A DNA stretch of 64,000 nucleotides from contig NC_018395.1 in the NCBI RefSeq assembly GCF_000208865.1, positions 217,920-281,919 on the forward strand, written 5' to 3'. Shown piece after piece: positions 11,301-22,428 of the stretch (within the stretch, counting starts at the first letter, position 1; every line of letters begins with the position of its first letter). Source of the stretch: Neospora caninum Liverpool. Its lineage: Eukaryota > Apicomplexa > Conoidasida > Eucoccidiorida > Sarcocystidae. Below the pieces are notes generated by a model that did no database searches, had not been told where the DNA came from, and saw nothing but the letters and a program-made list of their open reading frames with translations. Made by a program: the position numbers and the translations under genes.

Positions 11301-14164
11301 TGGCGGTGAGCCACTGCTGGAGACAGGAGAAATGGAAAGAATGGCTGCAGGGGAGGCGCTTGAATCCTTCGCCTCGCCGTCGGCTCTCTCTGCAAATGAC
11401 GCAGAAGAACTGATCTGTGGCCGAGGCGTCATCTCCAATGTCTTCACCGCCCTCGGCATCCGGCAGCGCACTTTCGAGCGTTCGACACACGAGCAGGTGG
11501 TTCCGAAGAGCGTGGCTCTGAAACGAGAGACCAGGAGGCGCCAGAGACAAACACGAAAAAAAAGGATAAGCATTCAGACACAAGCGCGACGGCCGCCGCC
11601 ACCTGGAAAAGAAACGACGCAGAAAGCTCTACACATGCACATACATGTGTATACGTATATAGATGCATACGTATATATATGTATATATGTATATGTATGT
11701 ATATGTGCGTATATACCAAGCCACGGAGCCATGCGTCTCGAGAGATGTGCCGGTCCCGTAGAGAGTTGCCTCAGTGCACACGTCCTTGCACACATTTTGC
11801 GAAGAGACACAGCCAGCAGGAGCCGCCCATCAAATCCGTGTAGCCGCAAACGTCTCTTTTACACACAAGGGACACGGCCCAGGAGGAACGGAACGGTGTC
11901 AACAGATGGCTCGAGAGACTGGGGTCGCGGGGCTGGTTGGCCTGTACGGACAGCTTGGTGAATGACGCCGAACGCAGTTTTGATGCGCATGAAAAGGAGG
12001 AGGTCAGCGACGTGCAGGAGGCCGCTCGCGCCTTGCTGCCAGACGAAAAACTGCTGCAGAACGAGGAGGCTGCCGCTGACAATTCGCAGCAACTGCGTAA
12101 CCACCACGACAGCTGACCAGTACATCTGAAAGGGAACAGCCAAAAACCATCGGGACCTCCAATCTCAGAGCCGAAAAAGAGAAGCGACGAAGCGGTCATC
12201 TGTCTCGTGTGTCGTCGAAATACACTTTTACCTATGACGATATATGTATACGTATATGTGTATATGCATACATATATATATATATATATATATGCATATA
12301 TACATATATACATATATATGCATATATATATGTATATACGTATTTGCATGTATATATGTGTCGGCATGTTAACGTGTGGGTTTATGCGCCGAGGAGAGTC
12401 TGGAGTGGAGCCCAGAGGCGATATTTTCACACGCACGTTTATGTCGATCGAGAGTGCGGCACTGCAGGAGGAAAAACTAGCTTACGTGGTGGGACGGGCT
12501 GACGAGAAGGGAGAGCTGTACGGTGACGCACGCGAGGGAGAGCGCCACAACCTGCCAAGGCAAAGAAGAGACAAAAAACGCGTCAGGCATGATCTCCAGG
12601 GCGCGAAAAAAGGCGGAGCCTCGCATGCATGCCTCTGCATGTGCATACAGAGGACTAGACACACACATCTGCAAAATACAGGCGGCGGCACTACCAGAAA
12701 TGACAGCTTATCCTTCTTCCGGAGATAAGCCTTCCCTTCAGCACACACTGGACTTCTCTCTGTCCCCGTCGCATGCTTCGAAGGTGCGCGTGCCGAAGAA
12801 GCCCCCTTTTTTCCGGCGGTAGCAAGTTAGATTTCCCACGCACACTATGTGAAGGCCCCTGTGTGTTCAAAAGCCGCGATCGGAGAGCTGCCGAGCGAAA
12901 AAGAAAGGAACGTGCGAGCGCTCGTCATCTGAGGAGCCCGCATAAACCCCAACCTGACTGGATTTCCATCTCTGCTTGCCTGTAGAGGGTTCGAGCGACT
13001 CTGCAGGCGCAGAAGCCGCACTGGCGGTCGCCTTTTGACCTCAGCTTGACTGGATTCAGTTTCGTACACAGTTCAAGGCCACGATGACAGAACGACTAAC
13101 AAACCTGGCCGACAAACCTGGCCGTGATCCCTCGAACCGGACTGTTTTTCGCGCAGGCGAGATGTGTCTTACATCGTAGAGCAAAATGAGTTTGGTTTTT
13201 GGGTGGACGTCGTGAAACACGACCAGAGCTCCGAGAAACAGCCAAGCCAAGGCGGCCCACAGAATCCCGACGGAGTAGAGAAAGGAGACGCTCGGACTGC
13301 CACGCCGGGCATCCGCCGGGACTGGGTTGTTTAGGCGATCTTTTATCAAACGAAGAGACGCCGCCAGGAACACTGGAGGAGTCAGCTGTAAAACAAACGC
13401 ACAGAGTCTCTTGTCGAAGAAACCAGCTCGGTGCACAAGGTCCACACACCTGCATGCTATGTCTGTATATTCATGTATAGCGTGGATCTACAGTTATGTC
13501 TACGCGTACATCTATATCCATTTACGCAGACACATGCATGCGCGCTTTTGTTGTACAGGTTTGAAGTGGCGGGGATAAGTAAACTCAAGAGGCCACGGCG
13601 GCGGATTTGAACCGAACGTGGGGGGGTGGGGGGGGGGNNNNNNNNNNNNNNNNNNNNNNNNNNNNNNNNNNNNNNNNNNNNNNNNNNNNNNNNNNNNNNN
13701 NNNNNNNNNNNNNNNNNNNNNNNNNNNNNNNNNNNNNCTTACCCAGATTAGCCAATAGAGCGCTTCTCGGACATCGTAGGAGATGGCGACGACGAGCATC
13801 GCCGCCTGAACCTGACGCCCAGACGCACACCACGCTAACGGGATAACAAATGCACGCAGCACTCCACACGTTGCACGCGCGCATGCGCGTATACAAACAA
13901 CCAAAAATCTACATATAATTATATATATATATGTTTGCAGCTTAGTAAGGGCATGAGCGTGGCTGTTCTGGCTGTGCTTTGCCTCTCTCTGTCGCACAGT
14001 CGAGACCCAGGGAAATGCCTCACCCTCGGTCCAGGAGACACCCGCCTCCCAAGTCAAGAGTCCCCTGTCTACATATACACTGGGAGGAAAACGGGATGGG
14101 CACACAAGCACGGATTTGCGTACGTTTATGCACACATATATATTTGTTCATGTCCATAAACATA

Positions 14165-14196
<32 letters not shown>

Positions 14197-14883
14197 CGTG
14201 TAAACATATATTTACATCCGTAGATGCACCCTGGGTGTGCGTATCTGGGTGCCTTCGTTTCTGAATGTGCCTGCGGCTCGGAGGAGTGGCATCGGGAGAG
14301 AGTTTCCTTACTGCCTTTTCGAGTAGTTTTTCTTTCGCCCGGTTGCGTTCAAAGACTCTGAGCTTGCCGACGAAGAGTCGCATCGAAACTTCCATAGCGA
14401 CGTAGCTGGTGAGGACCAGGAAGATCCAGAAAATCAAGAGAGACCTGAGGAAAGCAGCGAACCGGGAAACGCGCACACCTCCCGGGTGTTTTTTGGCGCA
14501 TGCACCCGCACGCCACAGAGCTGTCTGGAATCGGCTCGGAGGGGGGCCCGTTTTCCGCTGGGTCGCAGTCCCGTCTTCAGCTTGTTCCCGTCGACTCCTC
14601 TCTGAGTTTGTCCTGTGAACTGTCGTGCCCGGCACACCTGTCGACTACTCAGGGGTGTCCCTTTGCTCGTTCTCAGCAGGGAGACAGCGGTAGCGCCGGA
14701 GCTCCACCTCGCACGCAAAGCTTACTCGACGCCGTGACTCCATTCGGACAGCGACCTCGTGGTCATCAGAGAGTGAACGCATGCAGCGGCCGCGGTCGCC
14801 CAGCCCAGCAGCCCGCCCTGAAGAGACCAGACGGGACCACTGTTGCTTCTTTGACGCGCGCCTCCGCGTCCTGTCGGCTCCAT
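6839..14883 (-). CDS. HRD1: HRD1/synoviolin-type ER membrane RING E3 ubiquitin ligase, 11 coding exons
   Basis: HRD1 is the multi-spanning ER ubiquitin ligase of ER-associated degradation: it retrotranslocates and ubiquitinates misfolded proteins. Coding exons, 5' to 3': 14726-14883, 14312-14444, 13743-13805, 13173-13385, 12486-12551, 11952-12125, 11279-11517, 9554-10785, 8545-9402, 7744-7832 and 6839-7327. All phases match, giving 1237 residues. The N terminus has at least five hydrophobic spans, among them [35 protein letters not shown] and [17 protein letters not shown]. Span order and the [10 protein letters not shown] loop follow animal HRD1. The RING-H2 is C308-C311-C326-H328-H331-C334-C347-C350; its CPIC is split by an intron. 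After it come a roughly 300-residue Ser-rich tract and Ala/Pro/Ser-rich exons, far longer than in fungi or animals. The 100-N gap lies in the third coding intron. The third exon could start six bases earlier, and the C terminus is uncertain. Confidence 0.85.
7478..7492. repeat. Short TA microsatellite
   Basis: An uninterrupted TA run in the last HRD1 intron (between coding exons at 7744-7832 and 6839-7327). It is typical of introns in this window. Confidence 0.8.
8289..8372. repeat. TA microsatellite (84 bp) in HRD1 intron
   Basis: An almost pure alternating AT tract broken by three short A-runs, flanked on one side by TGTACAT and on the other by ATGTACA. The whole element is therefore a near-perfect inverted repeat able to extrude as a cruciform or hairpin. 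It lies in the HRD1 intron between 8545 and 7832. Frames read through it are meaningless Tyr/Ile repeats. Confidence 0.9.
9690..10125. repeat. Purine-rich coding repeat array with 120-bp period (HRD1 Ser tract)
   Basis: The plus strand is almost only A and G, with regular GAC or GAT interruptions. Positions 9841-9923 recur identically at 9961-10043, a 120-bp period, and 9781-9840 resembles 9901-9960 with few changes, so the tract has grown by tandem duplication. On the coding minus strand it encodes serine with interspersed proline. The plus-strand reading gives a false poly-Glu protein. Confidence 0.9.
11015..11141. repeat. Interrupted TA/CA microsatellite in HRD1 intron
   Basis: About 125 bp of TATATACA-type repeats in the intron that splits the RING codon (between 11279 and 10785). 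Apparent Tyr/Ile open frames here are artefacts. Confidence 0.9.
12238..12360. repeat. Interrupted TA/TG/CA microsatellite in HRD1 intron
   Basis: A mixture of TATATG, TACATA and TATATA units fills much of the intron between HRD1 coding exons 12486-12551 and 11952-12125. A related shorter tract lies at about 11640-11716 in the next intron. Confidence 0.85.
13099..13125. repeat. 13-bp tandem duplication
   Basis: Two adjacent copies of ACAAACCTGGCCG, in the HRD1 intron just downstream of the exon at 13173-13385. Confidence 0.8.
13638..13737. other. Assembly gap (100 N)
   Basis: Exactly 100 undetermined bases, preceded by a guanine-rich run (13621-13637) that probably stopped sequencing or assembly. 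The gap lies in the HRD1 intron between coding exons 13743-13805 and 13173-13385, a few bases beyond the GTAAG donor. The exon ends are intact, but the intron length is unknown and a small unseen exon cannot be excluded. Confidence 0.98.
14169..14196. repeat. TA microsatellite in HRD1 intron
   Basis: A pure alternating AT run between HRD1 coding exons 14312-14444 and 13743-13805. Confidence 0.9.
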
Positions 14884-16401
14884 CTTTTCGGACCAAGAGG
14901 AAGTCTCCCTGCTCACCCGGCTCCCTCCCCTTTCGGTCTCTTCTCTCGACAGCTCTGACGCTTCGCGAGCCTCCAGTGGTGTCCTCTCGCCTCCTTCGTC
15001 TCGCCTCGGTCTCCCGCCTTCTCGCCCTGTACGAGTAGTTCTCTTCCTCGCTGCCTGGTCGATGCCTCGCGCCCTCTTCCTGTCCCTTCTCGCTCGTCCC
15101 CTCCGTATCTTTCTTTCCCTCTCTCCTCTTTCTCCTCTCTCTTCCCTGTGTCGCGTGCATCTGTCTCCGCAAATATCTGCGCGCTTCTCTCTCTTCCTCG
15201 TCCTCTCCGTTCAGGGAGAGGCTAGCTCCCACGCTCTCCCTTTTCGCCTTTCCGGGTGGAGGAAAGAGAAGTTGCAAAGATGCACGCAAAGTTGTAGAGC
15301 GTGGTATCCTCGGGAAGTTCCCTGAGCCTGTCAAGACAAGTACCCATTTGGTTCCTGACAGAAACGTTTCGCCGCCGCATGTTCAGCGCCTGTCGAGAGC
15401 GAAAAACGAAGACAAGACCGCCAACAGGTGCCAAAGACCCTGGAAGAGAACTCAAGACGATTGGGTGTTTTGTTTTCCCAGCAAAGAACAAAGCCAAGAC
15501 ATGCCTGGGACGTGTGGTGTCTGAACCCTCTCTCTGCCGGTGAGCCGCGATTCGCACTCCGGTCCACGAGAGACAGAAAAAAAGAGCGACGCGAGGCGGG
15601 TGTAGAGCCGAGCGTCGAGGAATGTGAAGGACAAAAGGGAGTCCGCGAGAAGACAGACGAAAAAGAAAAGACGCTCCCGAGTCAGAGGGGAAAGAGTGCG
15701 GTAGTCTCGCCAAGGACAGATGCAACTCGATTGCAAGCGAAGGAAAGAGAGAGTCGGGCTAGGCCGCGCGGCTGTTCCACACCAGGCGCAACGAAAGATG
15801 GCTCACAGAGACACACGGCCTTTTGAGGAAAATGCGGAAAAAAGGACTGCGGAAAGAGAGACAAGGAAGAAGATAAAAACCGCCGTGAAGTGTCTCACGG
15901 CCGCTGGAGGGTACCTTGGAAAGCACAAACAGGTAGCAAAAAACGCGAAACGGAGTTTCCAGGTAGAGCCGTGGAGGTATTTTGCGAAGAAAGGTCTCCG
16001 CGCGCGTGACAAAATTCGCTTAGCTGACGTAGATCTCGGAAGAAAACTCATCAACTGAGTTCGGCGCGGAACACGAATTCCCCGTCTCGTCGGAAGACAC
16101 CGAAGGGAAGTGCTTTCACGCCCCCCGGTCTTCCGCTGTCTAAAAAGAGTTCCACTTGAAGCGAAACAAACTGCGTTCTCGCCAAAAATCGCCTCTCAGG
16201 GGTTTGTCGAACCGTCAAAAAGTAGCAACACACGAAACAGGGCGCCACGGGATGCTCAAAGTTGCATGCGATCAAGTTCCTCAGCTGCCTTTCCACAAAC
16301 GGTGCGCCGAAAAAACGCACGAATGTTCTTGTCGACAGATCCAGATAGGTTCGAGGCTGATGTACTTTAAAGAAATTTCTAGGGTGCTCACTGCAAGCAT
16401 A

Positions 16402-16402
16402 C

Positions 16403-16435
<33 letters not shown>
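16402..16435. repeat. TA microsatellite, intergenic
   Basis: A nearly pure AT alternation beginning with CATACATATACAT-type units, in the spacer between HRD1 and the HYPK-like gene. Confidence 0.85.
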
Positions 16436-17813
16436 GGTTCAAGTGCGACTATGTCTATATATATGTATATCTTTGTAACTGGTAGACAGGTAGTTGTAGT
16501 TCCTTTTCGGACGCCCAGGTCTACACACGGCGTTTCTTTTTGCGGGCCGAATTGGACCTTTGAGTTTCCGGCAGCTATCGTTGTTTCTCGGTCTCTGGAA
16601 AATCCCCTGCAGCTGCACACTCGACACTCAGGCGGGTGCCTCCTGCTGTGCGAAAGGAACGTGTTTGACTCATCTGTCGAACCCAAGGGAGAGTGGACGG
16701 TGGAGATTTTCAAGTTTCTAGTGCAGAGAGGAACCCGGAGTGACACGAATATAAAGCACACTGTCTGAAAACAGCACTGGTTTCACAGGCTGGAGTCCAC
16801 ACGCCACGTATTAAGCCGCAGTTCGACGGGCACACGTGCAGCGAGACGAAGGAGGGAGGCATTTCCCATGCGTTTCTGTCTCTGTTTGTTTTGAATTTTT
16901 TCACACTGTTTTCCCCCTCTGTTTCGAGCAGACTGACTGAAAGACCCAGCTAAAGACAGCTCTCGTTGGGCAGACGGCCCAAAGGTCGGCTCTCGGTGCG
17001 AATCCCGTGGCCGAGCCTCTCACCACCGCACAGACAAGAGGAATGCCTTTCTCTTGGAGAGGCTGTTCTCAGGACCGACTGCTTGCGGCATTTGCCAGGT
17101 TCCCCAGCTTTTTCAGAGGGACAGTGCGTGGGCGTCCGTATGTGCGTTTCTCTGTCTACAGCGCCGAGGAAACTGGGAGATGGGCCGCGCGTTCTCTTGC
17201 CGTTAAACCCCGTTTTTGGTGGTATTACTCGCATGACACCGCAAAATACGCTCGACACTACCATTCAGGGACTAATACCACAGAGGCGAATGATGGCCGC
17301 CCGTCGCTGAAGTAGAAACGGAGAAGTCTAAGTGTCTCAGATAAGCCTCAGGTTGGCGAGAAGCATGGTTCTAGAGCGAGGAGCAAGCTCGCGAGTTCTT
17401 CTCCAGAGCGAAAATCCTGATTCCGGTGTGCGCCACGTCAAAACTTTACAGAAAATGAAGACAAAAAGCAGAGGTCTCAGGGGGTGCATCCCCCTGGGAA
17501 GGACAAAAGAGCACCAACTGACTAGTGGAGAAAACCCGTCATTCACGCCTCACGTTCTCCGCCCACTTGTTTGACAGTGGAAGGCGCGGCATGTCTGCAT
17601 GGGCTGCGAATTCTGATTCATATGTGTGTGGTAAATCCTGCGGGCAAGCACCTTCCCTAACTGAAAGGTTCTCGTAAACTGAAAAGCTTTATCGCGCAGC
17701 CACTCGGGTCGACACACGCTTTTCCAGGGAGACCGTCAAACCTCCAGCCGGATCAGAAACAGCCACTTTGCAAAGCGCCTCTCAGTTTTTTTTGAATTGT
17801 GTGTAGCTACAAG

Positions 17814-17874
17814 AAAGGCACTGTCGTCTAGTGCCTTTGGATTCTCCTCTTTCGACGCCTAGGCAAGTTGCCTA
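17814..17874. repeat. Pair of short inverted repeats, possible structured element
   Basis: AAAGGCACT and AGTGCCTTT (9-bp perfect stem, 7-nt loop) span 17814-17838. Twenty-two bases on, TAGGCAA and TTGCCTA form a second inverted repeat (17860-17874) around a single central base. A run of eight T lies just upstream. No RNA family was recognised. Confidence 0.5.
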
Positions 17875-18626
17875 TGCTCCGGCTCTCTCGGGCCACGGCT
17901 GGCGCCGCCTCAAAGGGGGAGAAAAGGAGTCCTTTCCTGTCCCAGGAGAGATTCTTGATTAGCCATCACCCCCCAGAGTACTCATAGAAGCCACAGATAT
18001 ACGCGGTGCCAGCGTCACAGAAGCCCGAACGCCTCTCCTGCCTCGACAGGAGGGTTTGCGGTTCTCTTCCACGCGCAGCACTTTCTTGCCAAACCATCCT
18101 TCACCCCTCCAGATTGAGGGCGACGAGGCAAGAGTTCAACGTCGGTAACGACGAGTTTAGGAAGTAACAGTACCAAGCAAAACAGAAACGGGAAGTTACT
18201 GGGTGATGGACGCAGTCTCTCCGTGAACCTCATGGATCAGGAGAACGTACGCACACATATGGAGGCGCGTGCTGAGAGACATGCAGAGATGCATACGCAG
18301 GAAAGCAGGCGTGTGCATAGGCACGTAGGTACATATGTGCATGTGTAGGCCGCGGGTTCTACGGACCCTCGAGAGGAGTGAATCCACGAGTTTGACAGTT
18401 TGAAAAGAAGAGACAAAGAAGGAGAGTGTTCATCCTGATGCGAGGACACTGCCAAGTCCTCACGACGACGTTTCTGTGCGGCACTGAGGTGTCCTTTGGA
18501 GCTTTGTCGATGTGCATCCGTCGTGTTTTCGCGCGCCTTTGCTAGCTGTCACCGAGCCTGCTCTCTGGTGTCTTGACTCCTTGTCGGCCGCAGCCACAAG
18601 CCGACCTTTAACAGTCTTTTCGCGCC

Positions 18627-19789
18627 TCATCCGAGAACGCCTTCCTCGTCTTCGTCTTCCTCAAAGAGAAGTCTACGGACAGCTTTCGCCACGTCTCCAC
18701 CCTCTTTCCGCAGCGCCTTTTCTGCGACGCTGCCTGGAAGAAGAAGCAAGTCCTTTACTTCGGTCACCGCCTTGGGATCCACATGCACCGAGCTGCCTTT
18801 CCCATCTTTCCGATTCAGCGAATCCATCAGAGCCGCCCGTTGCTGTGGGGAGTACATGAACAAAAACGATGAAGAAAGAGATAGAGACGAAGAGAGACAG
18901 AGAGGAAGAGAGGGGGAGACGCAGACACGAAAGGCAGAGAGACCAGGAGAGAGACAAAGAAAGGAGACAAGATGCTGGACGTTCCAGCCGCGCGCATAAC
19001 GCGGAGAGAGTCACGCATAACTCGATGAGCCCGCGTGCGCACCGTCAAGAAAAGCGCAACGCAGCCTCCCTCACGCCTGGCAGCACAACAGTGCATACGC
19101 CCTACCTTCATCGGCTGGGAAGACGAATATGTGTACATAAAAGTATATATATTTGTGTGTGTTTGTAATCAGGCGTGTCCAAATACGCATGAACGAGTAG
19201 ATAAATACAGGAGACCAGTCTAAATTTGTGAATCGCGCCAACCGAGAGTTTTAACTGGTTCTGTGACTCGGAAAGCATGGTGCGTCCCGTGGATCCAGGA
19301 TGACGATCGCTGCTCATATATCCAGAGTCCTCCACATGCACATCTCTACACACAGATACTTGCAGATATACATATATGTATATATGTATAGGTATAGGTA
19401 TACATGAATATATATGTCTACATATGGAGGGGAAGTCAGCACGGAGTAGATGTCATGAGGGACCGTTTTACATTTCTTTTTTTGTTCCGGATTTGCTAGT
19501 CGCGCTTTCTGTTTTTTTTTGCAGGTGCATCTTTTGTGTCAACTCGTCGGGGTTTTTCTCTCCAGTGTTCGCCTCTGTGTACCTTTTCGTCCATTTGCAT
19601 GTCCCCCTTGCCGCCGTCGTTGGCGTCCTCCTCGCTGAGAGCAGCTAACTGCTTCTTCTCTGCCTTCCATTCTTTCTGCCCCGGTTCTGGGGTTGAAGAC
19701 AGGTCTCCGCCAAGTCCCTCTTCGTCGCTCTCCGGCCCTGGCACTACGGAATCCTTCTCGTCGGGTTTTGCTTGAGGAAGCGGCGCCAT
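18627..19789 (-). CDS. HYPK/NAC-like small UBA-domain protein, two exons
   Basis: Exon 1 (19583-19789) starts at an ATG in an AACACGATGG context and encodes an acidic, low-complexity N terminus (MAPLPQAKPDEKDSV, then a Glu/Asp-rich stretch). Exon 2 (18627-18842) joins in phase 0 (GAAAAG|GTACAC ... CCCACAG|CAACGG). The product is 140 residues, close to the usual size of HYPK (about 130). The C-terminal part VDPKAVTEVKDLLLL then SVAEKALRKEGGDVAKAVRR matches the pattern of the UBA-like three-helix bundle of HYPK and NAC-alpha: a helix, a short hydrophobic turn, an A-E-K-A-L-R helix, then G-D-V-x-x-A-V. HYPK binds the NatA N-terminal acetyltransferase at the ribosome. An acidic Glu/Asp tail follows the UBA. 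The assignment is from pattern only; another UBA protein is possible. Confidence 0.6.
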
Positions 19790-22014
19790 CGTGTTGAACC
19801 TTGCTAGAACTTCAGTTCTCCGTTTTCTCCTCGCTTCATACACGATCTCCGGAGAGTACACTTGACGATCTGTTCTCTCTTTCGGGGAGTGCGCTCGGCT
19901 TATCTTCTCCAGACACAGTTGCCTCTCCCTCCGCGGTTTTTCGCTCTCGTTTTTCCTCGTCCTTGCGCGAGCCCCCACAGACGCCAGCCGCGGAGTCCCC
20001 TCCTCTCTCTTCTGTGCAACGGGCGTCTTTTGCGTAGATCCTTGTCTCCCTCGCCCGCAACTCTTCTTGCAAAGCCCCGCATCAACAGAGTTTCTCTCCG
20101 AGAGACAGAGATCGCTCTCTCTCCTGTTTCCCGGCTTCGTCCGCGCGCGACGCTGCGGGGCTCCCCTCTCTCGCGGCTTCTGTCCGGAACTCTTCGGGAA
20201 TCACGGGAAAACGCGCTTTGCTCTGTAGACGAAAAAAAGCAAATCGCCGATTCCGTCCCTGATCTGGTTCCTGGTCCTATTCAGCTCAAGGGGCAATCCG
20301 GTCCGTCGCACATATTAACAAGAGAACATGGGACTGCAGCGAGAAGCGAAATGACGCTGTACAGACGCGGCGGTTCCTCCACGCCGTGAAAACCTGACAC
20401 ACCCGAAATGCAACACGCACCGTTTGCCTGATGATTTCAAATTTCTTGAGATTCGGGCGGGATGAGCACCTGCCGTTCGTGTTGGTAAATTGGCGAGAGA
20501 GAGTCTCTGGCGAAAAACGAGTAAAAAATCGCGGCATGCATGCGAGACCAGTGTCTCATAAACTGCCACACGGGAAAAGCACACGCACTGCATGCGCAAA
20601 TTGCCGCTGCAGAAATCTCCGCCTTTTCGGTTAATGCGTTCGTTTGGTGTTTCCTTTGAAACCTACAGCGGTTGAGGCAGCGATTTGATATTTGCATCTC
20701 GAGATATGGATATCTACTTGTGTTCATCCAGATGTGTGTGCCTGAAAAGCTTGTTTCCGACGCGCACAGACGTTGCATCCAACCTTTGAAAAACATGCGG
20801 GTGCCTGAGGCCCATTTTGTCGCACGAGAAAAACACGCACACACTGCGCATATAGGTATATGCCTGCCTCGATATAGATAGATTGTCATTTGCACATATT
20901 TGAACGAATGCGCACACAATGGGGAACGCGGACGCTTTGGAAGAGACCTGGAGCCCTGTGTCACAGTAAATCGAAACTGGAGACGAATCGTATCTACACG
21001 TGGATGTTTACATGTATGCGTATACTTTATAGCTTTGTTGTTTCTTGCCAAACACGCGAACCTACAAAACACCCGTCGAGGAGAAACAGTCACGAGCAAA
21101 ACCGACCGTGCTGAGCTTCCACTCTGTAGACCTTGGGAAGTAGATGGAAAGAGGATATGCCATGTCGTCGCTTTTCAGCAGCGACTGCGGAGAGAATTGC
21201 GTCAACACACCCGATGCTAAAAACAGACTCAGAGACCGAGAAGGGCATGTGCGGTCGCTTCTGTGATGCTGTATCCAGTTGGAGGCAACGCACGGTTGAA
21301 GAGTCTATAGTTTTTTTGGCGTTCGATCTCACTTCTTCGGAAACGCGCACCAAAGTGTGTACTTTGAGGACCTGAACACTTCTACGAGTGCGTCATCACT
21401 TTCGTATTCTGGGGACCATTCAGATATGGGTGAGCCTGGCATTGAATCCTAGACTAGTTTTCTTTTTTTCCCGCGAGGTCTTCGGGAATTTTGATGGCGT
21501 TGTAGTGCCGACAACGCAAAAGCAGTGGACGTCGTCGGTCAGAAAGGAAGCGATGACTATATTGTCGACGAACACAGAGACGGGCAAATGATAAGCCGTT
21601 GAGTGCACAAACAGAGGCAAGGATCCGATTGCGGCCGTACCGGCACAAAAGGTTGCGTGACGAGAAAACACCCAGCCGGACCACGAACAGAAGACGGACA
21701 AAGACGTTGCTTAGGCCTATCGGGGACACGTGAAGCACGGAACGCATGGAGAGGGAACCCTAAAGAAGTTGTGGGTGGAGAAGAAAAGGGAACTTATTTC
21801 AGACAAACCGCCACTGACGAGAGCGGAATTCTGCATCTACCCATGGCCCCAACTGCTGCCCAACGTGGAGCTGCCAAAGGTCCATGCAGTTTTATTTAAA
21901 CTCGAACTTTTTATCAGCGAGGAGACGCTTCCATTGAACCGTTGCGTAATGAATACAGATCCATTCACAGTTGCTAAATTTTGTATCATCGCGTGTATAC
22001 ATGATACAAAGAGA

Positions 22015-22052
<38 letters not shown>

Positions 22053-22428
22053 TATCTATATATATAGCAGAGAGAAATGTATCGCCCTTTAGTCCGTATG
22101 TATGGTAGCAATGCGGAGCGCGTTGGATGACTCGCAAAGAAGCTCATGTTGGACAGAAACGAAAATCAGAGACCGGCTGTTGAATTGAGCGCTAAACGCG
22201 ACCTGGAGCGCGGGAAGGTCTTCAACCTTGTGTTCTTTTGCTGAGGCAGACGAAAGGACGAGAGGAGAAAAGGCAAATGCCACGAAATAGGGGACATAAC
22301 ATAGACGTGTTGTTTCAAGTCCGTCAAGAATAGCACCTGCATTCACGACTTTGGAAATCGCGCCAGACCGACAAGGCAGCTGAAACGGACGTGTGAAGTC
22401 TCTATGCAAAAATAGAGTCTGCTTTTTC
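19790..22428. other. Intergenic region with no supportable gene
   Basis: A 2.6 kb region between two minus-strand genes. It contains an almost pure TA tract at 22018-22067 and scattered frames without recognisable motifs. The part next to 19790 should hold the promoter and 5' UTR of the HYPK-like gene. That UTR is open in frame for about 63 codons upstream of the chosen ATG, so an N-terminally longer product is possible but unlikely. Confidence 0.45.
22018..22067. repeat. TA microsatellite, intergenic
   Basis: A fifty-base alternating AT tract with a GATATC interruption, downstream of the coiled-coil gene. Confidence 0.9.

Larger units (their letters stand above)
14884..18626. other. Long intergenic region, HRD1 5' flank and HYPK-like 3' flank
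   Basis: A 3.7 kb stretch without a supportable gene. The first 0.5-1 kb on the minus strand is probably the HRD1 5' UTR (polypyrimidine-rich on the plus strand). A TA tract lies at 16402-16435. Two small inverted repeats lie at 17814-17838 and 17860-17874. Open frames around 15.4-16.1 kb on the plus strand are Arg/Lys-rich but show no domain or convincing splice partners. Confidence 0.45.

Noticed and set aside
13512..14135. Open frames translated through the N gap
   Set aside because: The frame crosses 100 undetermined bases. Only the short HRD1 exon at 13743-13805 within it is supported.
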